The notes below the pieces were generated by a model. That model saw nothing but the letters and a program-made list of their open reading frames with translations. It was not told where the DNA came from and did not search any database. DNA of 64,000 bases from Candidatus Latescibacterota bacterium (GTDB lineage Bacteria; JAAXHH01): positions 688,382-752,381 of the forward strand of contig JAJEAN010000007.1 in the NCBI GenBank assembly GCA_022822725.1, read 5' to 3'. Below are positions 59,599-64,000 of the stretch, one piece after another. Position 1 is the stretch's first letter. Each line of letters starts with the position of its first letter. Made by a program: the position numbers and the translations under genes.

Positions 59599-61032
59599 TC
59601 AACCCACGCTGCCTTCCAGGCTGATCCCCAGCAGCTTTTTCGCCTCCACGGCGAATTCCATAGGCAGTTCCTGGAAGACCTCCTTGCAGAACCCGTTGAT
59701 AATCATGGAAATGGCGTCTTCGGTGGATATGCCCCGGGTCTTGCAGTAGAAGAGCTGGTCCTCGCTGATCCGGGCCGTCGAGGCTTCGTGTTCCACGCTC
59801 GCCGAGTTGTTCCCCACGTCGATATATGGAAAGGTATGGGCGCCGCAGCGGTCGCCGATCAGCATCGAGTCGCACTGGGTGTAGTTCCGCGCCCCGTCCG
59901 CCTTCTTCAGGACCTGGATCCTTCCCCGGTAGACATTCTGGCCGTTGCCTGCGGAAATCCCCTTGGAAACCACGGTGCTGCGGGAGTTCTTCCCCACATG
60001 GATCATCTTGGTTCCCGTGTCGGCCACCTGCTTGTTTCGGGTCAGCGCCACGGAGTAGAACTCGCCGATGGATTCGTCGCCTTGCAGGATCACGCTGGGG
60101 TACTTCCACGTGATGGCCGATCCCGTTTCCACCTGGGTCCAGGAGATCTTGCTGTTATCTCCCTTGCAGGCCCCGCGCTTGGTCACGAAGTTGTAGACGC
60201 CCCCCTTGCCTTCTTCATTTCCCGGATACCAGTTCTGCACCGTGGAATACTTGATCTGCGCGTCTTTCAGGGCGACCAGTTCCACGACCGCCGCGTGCAG
60301 CTGGTTTTCGTCCCGCATGGGCGCGGTACAGCCTTCCAGGTAGCTCACGTAGGAACCTTCGTCGGCGATGATCAGCGTGCGCTCGAACTGGCCCGTCCCG
60401 GCCGTGTTGATGCGGAAGTAGGTGGAAAGTTCCATGGGACACCGGACGCCGGGCGGGATGTAGCAGAAGGAGCCGTCGCTGAAGACGGCCGAGTTCAGCG
60501 TCGCGAAGAAGTTGTCCCGGTACGGCACCACGGTGCCCAGGTATTTCTCCACCAGGTCGGGATGTTCCTGCGCCGCCTCGGAAAAGGAACAGAAGATGAT
60601 GCCCAGTTCGGCCAGCTTGTCCTTGAAGGTCGTGTGGACCGACACGCTGTCGAAGACCGCGTCCACGGCCACGCCCGCGAGCACCTTCTGCTCTTCCAGC
60701 GGGATGCCGAGTTTGTCGTAGGTCTCCAGCAGTTCGGGATCCACCTCGTCGAGACTGTTGTACTGCGGCGTGTTCTTCGGCGCGGCATAGTAGACGACAT
60801 CCTGGTAATCGACCGGCGGATAGGCCATGTACTGCCAGTTCGGCTCCTTCATCGTGAGCCAGTGCCGGTAGGCCTTCAGGCGCCACTCCAGCAGAAACGC
60901 GGGCTCGTTCTTCTTGGCGGATATGAACCGGATGATATCTTCGTTGAGCCCCGGTGGCGCCGTTTCCATCTCGATGTCGGTCACCCAGCCCTCTTTGTAT
61001 TCCTGTTGGGCTAAAGTTTCAATAGTATCCAT
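59599..61032 (-). CDS. sufB: SufB, Fe-S cluster scaffold
   Basis: A 477-residue beta-helix scaffold on which SufBCD assembles Fe-S clusters. Conserved segments include [20 protein letters not shown] near 215, [20 protein letters not shown] near 250, [20 protein letters not shown] near 285 and [20 protein letters not shown] near the end. Length and text are standard. AAGGAG lies five bases before the ATG. The leader has 14-base repeats. Follows the rrf2 regulator gene directly. Confidence 0.97.
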   Translation of the reverse strand: MDTIETLAQQEYKEGWVTDIEMETAPPGLNEDIIRFISAKKNEPAFLLEWRLKAYRHWLTMKEPNWQYMAYPPVDYQDVVYYAAPKNTPQYNSLDEVDPELLETYDKLGIPLEEQKVLAGVAVDAVFDSVSVHTTFKDKLAELGIIFCSFSEAAQEHPDLVEKYLGTVVPYRDNFFATLNSAVFSDGSFCYIPPGVRCPMELSTYFRINTAGTGQFERTLIIADEGSYVSYLEGCTAPMRDENQLHAAVVELVALKDAQIKYSTVQNWYPGNEEGKGGVYNFVTKRGACKGDNSKISWTQVETGSAITWKYPSVILQGDESIGEFYSVALTRNKQVADTGTKMIHVGKNSRSTVVSKGISAGNGQNVYRGRIQVLKKADGARNYTQCDSMLIGDRCGAHTFPYIDVGNNSASVEHEASTARISEDQLFYCKTRGISTEDAISMIINGFCKEVFQELPMEFAVEAKKLLGISLEGSVG

Positions 61033-61065
61033 TGCGTCTCCTTAAAACGAAAAAACTGCCGTGCC

Positions 61066-61131
61066 AATTCTGTCGAGCCAATTCTGTCGAGCCTGTCCTG
61101 CCGTGCCAATTCTGTCGAGCCTGTCCTGCCG
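61066..61131. repeat. 14- and 28-base tandem units in the sufB leader
   Basis: AATTCTGTCGAGCC is present at 61066-61079, 61080-61093 and 61108-61121, and TGTCCTGCCG follows the second and third copies. The array sits between the rrf2 stop (61134) and the sufB start (61032). Confidence 0.9.
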
Positions 61132-61133
61132 GG

Positions 61134-61658
61134 CTAACGGTCAATCTGGATCGTGCCGCCCATGGCCTGGTCCCGCATGGTATCCAGGGAGACCTGCTCC
61201 ACCACCTCGAGGACCTGGTATTCCTTCTGCAGCAGGTCCATGAGCGTAATGTGGTCGAGCACGCCGGACAGGTACCGGGCCAGGACCGTCCAGACCGGCC
61301 GGATGGCGCAGGCGTTCAGGTGCGTGCACGCCTCCAAATGTCCGGAGAAATGATCGCACATGTGGCTGTCCGGACTGGTGATCACGATCCCCTCTTCGGA
61401 ACTCAGGGCGCGCATGACCTCGCCCAGCGTTATGCTCCGCGGCTCCTTCGCCAGCGCGTAACCTCCCCGGATCCCCCGCACGCTTCGGACGAGTTCCGCC
61501 CGCCGCAGGATCATCAGCAGCTTCGATACGTAGTCCAGGGAAATGCCCTCCGACTCGGCAATCTGCCGTCCCGTAACCGGGTCACGGGAATGGTATCGCG
61601 CCAGCTGCAGAATACACCGGAGTCCGTATTCTTCCTGGGAGGTGACTTTCATGGTCAA
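61134..61658 (-). CDS. Rrf2 family regulator of the suf operon
   Basis: A 174-residue winged-helix regulator. MKVTSQEEYGLRCILQLARY at the start and LDYVSKLLMILRRAELVRSV near 40 are Rrf2 hallmarks, and GIRGGYALAKEPRSITLGEV follows. Three cysteines (C-x9-C-x5-C in MCDHFSGHLEACTHLNAC near 110-126) match the cluster-binding region of IscR/SufR-type members. It probably binds an Fe-S cluster and controls suf transcription in response to cluster supply, including its own gene. AAGGAG lies eight bases before the ATG. Confidence 0.93.
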   Translation of the reverse strand: MTMKVTSQEEYGLRCILQLARYHSRDPVTGRQIAESEGISLDYVSKLLMILRRAELVRSVRGIRGGYALAKEPRSITLGEVMRALSSEEGIVITSPDSHMCDHFSGHLEACTHLNACAIRPVWTVLARYLSGVLDHITLMDLLQKEYQVLEVVEQVSLDTMRDQAMGGTIQIDR

Positions 61659-61670
61659 GTCTCCTTAAAT

Positions 61671-61759
61671 AACCGGGTCCTGCCGGATCTTGCCGGGTTC
61701 TGCATGATCTTGCCGGGTCCTGCATGATCGTGCCAGGTCCTGCCGGGTCCTGTCTGATC
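61671..61759. repeat. 20-base tandem units in the rrf2-suf leader
   Basis: TGATCTTGCCGGGTCCTGCA and close variants begin at 61684, 61704 and 61724, a 20-base period; partial units with CCGGGTCCTG flank them. The array lies between the predicted -10 (61768-61773) and the rrf2 start codon, so it would be transcribed. Confidence 0.85.
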
Positions 61760-61767
61760 GTTACGGG

Positions 61768-61795
61768 AATATAGCAAACCTGACTTTTATGTCAA
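61768..61795 (-). promoter_or_regulatory. Promoter and candidate Rrf2 operator of the suf operon
   Basis: On the minus strand TTGACA (61795-61790), a 16-base spacer and TATATT (61773-61768). The imperfect palindrome CTTGACATAAAAGTCAGG (61796-61779) overlaps the -35. Its TTGAC-N6-GTCAG form resembles IscR type 1 half sites but has six rather than seven central bases. Autoregulation by the Rrf2 protein is a reasonable inference. Confidence 0.6.
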
Positions 61796-61977
61796 GTATT
61801 ATATCCTATACGGTTCGAAGCGGTTGTCGCGCGCAGATTCTACATTTGCTGAACCAATCCGGCCGAACGGGGCGAGACGCCGCCATTTCCTGCGCGATCT
61901 CCTTGACATCCGGGGCGGCCCGCGTTACCGTCGGTCCCATAACCGCTGCAACGAATCTCACCTGACGAATCTCACGC

Positions 61978-63093
61978 ATGAACAAGAACTCGGGAACATC
62001 CATGTCCGAAAAACTCGATGTGCGCACGCTCCCCGGTACCCAGACTGTCGACGCGGCCGTGGGACAGGGCTATTTTCCCGTCATTACCCGGCTGGGTGGC
62101 AGTGAACTGCTCATGGCCTACCGCGGCGGCGCCGCACACATTGGCCTGGGTGGGCGGCTGGACGTGGGGCGCTCCCTGGACGGCGGCCTGACCTGGTCCG
62201 CACCCCTGACCGTGGCCGACAGCGAACGGGACGACCGCAACCCCGCACTCGGCATGGCGCCGGACGGCACGCTCGTACTGGCCTACCACTGGCAGGGTTC
62301 CTACGACGAAGCGGGTGCCTGGAAACCGGAAATGGGCCGGGCCGATACCCGGGTCGTATTCTCCAAGGACGGCGGCCATTCCTGGGTGGACGACGCACTC
62401 ATCGACTATACCCCGATCAACGGCGCCTCGCCCTTCGGCAAGATCATCACGGACGGCGGCGTAATGCACATGCTGATCTACGGAGGTTCGCCTTGCCTCG
62501 AGCCTGGAGAGGGCACGGTCCGGGTCGGACCCGCGTCGACACCGACATACATCCTCCGGTCTAAGGACAACGGCCGCTCCTGGGGCGATCCGACCCTGGT
62601 TGCGCTGGGGCTGAACGAATCGGACATGACCCTTCTGCCCGACGGACGCTGGTTGTTCGTCGCCCGTTCCGAAGACCGTGCCGAACAGGCGCTTTATACC
62701 TGTGTTTCAGAGGACGGCGGGTACAACTGGCGTAAGGTCGGCCGGGTCACGGAAGCAAAGGAACATCCCCCGGACCTTACCCTGTTGCCTAACGGCTGGC
62801 TGCTGCTGCTCTTCGGTCGCCGGCATCCGCCCTACGGCGTGGAGGGCCTGATCAGCCGGGACGGCGGGATGACCTGGGATGACCGCAGGATGGTGCTGGA
62901 CGACTCCCTTCCCGGCGGCGACATCGGCTATCCCTCCACCGCCCTGCTGGACGATGGACGGCTGGTCTCCGCTTACTACACCGCGGGGACACCGGACAGG
63001 CAGTGGGAGATGTACCGCACCGCGGACGTAGCCTGCAAGGTCGTGATCTACGACGCTCCCAGCCTGATTTACCACTGGAACAAAAACGCGTAA
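61978..63093 (+). CDS. Sialidase-like BNR-repeat protein
   Basis: A 371-residue six-bladed beta-propeller protein. Five Asp-box (BNR) motifs are visible: RSLDGGLTWS, FSKDGGHSWV, RSKDNGRSWG, VSEDGGYNWR and ISRDGGMTWD. The family includes sialidases and other exo-glycosidases, but many propeller members are not sialidases and the catalytic arginine triad and nucleophile Tyr/Glu could not be verified here. No signal peptide is apparent. A second, similar gene follows after about 40 bases. Start by ATG at 61978; an internal ATG at 62002 is possible. Confidence 0.85.
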   Translation: MNKNSGTSMSEKLDVRTLPGTQTVDAAVGQGYFPVITRLGGSELLMAYRGGAAHIGLGGRLDVGRSLDGGLTWSAPLTVADSERDDRNPALGMAPDGTLVLAYHWQGSYDEAGAWKPEMGRADTRVVFSKDGGHSWVDDALIDYTPINGASPFGKIITDGGVMHMLIYGGSPCLEPGEGTVRVGPASTPTYILRSKDNGRSWGDPTLVALGLNESDMTLLPDGRWLFVARSEDRAEQALYTCVSEDGGYNWRKVGRVTEAKEHPPDLTLLPNGWLLLLFGRRHPPYGVEGLISRDGGMTWDDRRMVLDDSLPGGDIGYPSTALLDDGRLVSAYYTAGTPDRQWEMYRTADVACKVVIYDAPSLIYHWNKNA

Positions 63094-63132
63094 CAAACTG
63101 TACAGGAATGGGTTACGGACCTGGAGATCTGA

Positions 63133-64000
63133 GTGCGTGTCCTTGATTTCGGCACGGTCTGCGACGGAAATCCAGTTCCTGGTCGCCGCCGCAGCTGCGC
63201 CTTCACCACCATCAACCGGCTCCATGACGGCACGATACTCGTCTCGGGCCGGTGGGGATCGGCCCGAGACTCGGTGGACGGCCACGCCTGCATATGGGCT
63301 ACCGCCGATACGGGCCGCACCTGGAGCCTTCGCTATGATGGCTACGGGAAGGGATCCTGGGACGGCACACCGGGCGAAGTAAAGGGGCTGACCAGTACGG
63401 AACTGGATCCTGGCAGGCTCACGGCTACGGCCCTGTGGGTCGACCGTTCCGACCCTGATCTTCCCTTCATCCACCCGGAAACGCAGGGCCTTCTGCCCAT
63501 GCGCATCATGCACGTCGAGTCGGCGGACGGCGGCTGCACCTGGAGCCCGCCGCGGCGCATGGACACGTCGCCCCACCTCGCCGCGTCACCCTGTTCCCAT
63601 ACCATCGTCCGGTTGCCCGACGGCGTCCTGGCGCAGCCCTACGAACAGTGGAAGGAATACGAGGATGTGTCACCCGGACGGCCCGTGGCGCGGCTGCGCT
63701 TCTCCCGGGACGGCGGCCGGACCTGGCCGGAGTTCGCCACGGTGGCCCGCCATCCGGACAACGCACTGGCCTACTGGGACCAGCGGCTGGCCGTACACCC
63801 TGGAGACGGGCGCCTCGTCGCCACGTTCTGGACCCATGATTTCAGGGCGGGGTCGGACACCGATGTCCATATCGCCTGGGGGTCGCCGGACGGACGGTCG
63901 TGGACGGTCCCGTGCGGCACCGGACTTCCCGGCCAGCACTGCCAGCCGCTGTCCCTGGGCGGCGACCGGCTGCTGGCCGCCTATCCGCGGCGGCGGGATC
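63133..64000 (+). CDS. Sialidase-like BNR-repeat protein (partial, C-terminus off the window)
   Basis: A GTG at 63133 with GGAG six bases upstream opens a frame that runs past the right edge with no stop (289 codons seen). The product carries Asp boxes ATADTGRTWS, ESADGGCTWS and FSRDGGRTWP, and SPDGRSWT as a weaker one. It begins VRVLDFGTVCDGNPVPGRRR. Paralogous in type to the preceding gene but with different sequence, so the pair may act together on related glycans. The actual substrate is unknown. Confidence 0.82.
   Translation, partial: MRVLDFGTVCDGNPVPGRRRSCAFTTINRLHDGTILVSGRWGSARDSVDGHACIWATADTGRTWSLRYDGYGKGSWDGTPGEVKGLTSTELDPGRLTATALWVDRSDPDLPFIHPETQGLLPMRIMHVESADGGCTWSPPRRMDTSPHLAASPCSHTIVRLPDGVLAQPYEQWKEYEDVSPGRPVARLRFSRDGGRTWPEFATVARHPDNALAYWDQRLAVHPGDGRLVATFWTHDFRAGSDTDVHIAWGSPDGRSWTVPCGTGLPGQHCQPLSLGGDRLLAAYPRRRD

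Noticed and set aside
61768-61796. Canonical IscR type 1 box
   Set aside because: The half sites match but the centre has six bases rather than the seven of the known consensus, so it is reported only as a candidate operator.

Overview
The window is G+C-rich chromosomal DNA from a free-living diderm bacterium. An outer membrane is implied by a TolC/RND/adaptor efflux operon, lipoprotein signal peptidase and a family 9 glycosyltransferase. Glutaminyl-tRNA synthetase, phytanoyl-CoA dioxygenase-type enzymes, Gfo/Idh/MocA dehydrogenases, DUF362, DUF4432 and sialidase-like proteins together resemble uncultivated lineages such as Latescibacterota or Poribacteria. That placement is inference, not demonstrated. 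I recognised no rRNA, tRNA, CRISPR array, transposase or integrase.

Layout. 1-2806: a DUF4432 protein (cut by the window edge) and glnS. 2900-5010: a small accessory patch with a DUF4143 ATPase, a higBA toxin-antitoxin pair and a dead methyltransferase tail. 5011-12126: a methyltransferase, then a tightly packed minus-strand transport cluster (two sugar ABC permeases, binding protein, SSS symporter with DUF3311 partner, AGCS symporter). 12375-19448: a plus-strand catabolic run (Gfo/Idh dehydrogenase, mmsA, DUF362, indoleamine dioxygenase, long-form ispH, sugar isomerase). 19541-27208: a minus-strand housekeeping run (yggS, yggT, divIVA, a PNP-like protein, DksA-type zinc finger, lspA, RluA-type synthase, GAF-PP2C phosphatase, then a dehydrogenase). 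27418-32406: yifB, a lipoprotein, an acetoacetate decarboxylase-like enzyme and an aldo/keto reductase. 32442-38101: tripartite RND efflux. 38326-45028: glycosyltransferase, two-domain hydrolase, and the ATP-grasp/alpha-E/transglutaminase trio. 45486-47714: copA. 47772-53188: a complete signalling operon (STAS antagonist, receiver-PP2C phosphatase, anti-sigma-type kinase, periplasmic binding protein, sensor kinase). 53280-55405: two divergent PhyH dioxygenases. 55498-61658: rrf2-sufB-sufC-sufD-sufT-sufS. 61978-64000: two tandem BNR/sialidase-like proteins, the second cut by the edge.

The most unusual signal is not a gene. At least twenty short tandem arrays (unit 9 to 55 bases) are scattered through the window. 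They sit in 5' leaders between promoter and start codon, across stop codons, between operon genes, and in frame inside enzymes (SufD, the decarboxylase, the transglutaminase, the esterase N-terminus, the GAF phosphatase). Most unit sequences are unrelated to one another, so they are not a dispersed REP family. They look like products of a local duplication process acting at gene boundaries.

Genes that work together: the suf operon builds Fe-S clusters under its own Rrf2 regulator. The 47.8-53.2 kb operon joins a ligand-binding two-component sensor to an RsbU/V/W-type partner switch. Promoters with good -35/-10 pairs could be read for glnS, higBA, the AGCS gene, the 12.4 kb dehydrogenase, yggS, the 29 kb lipoprotein, the RND operon, copA and rrf2-suf.
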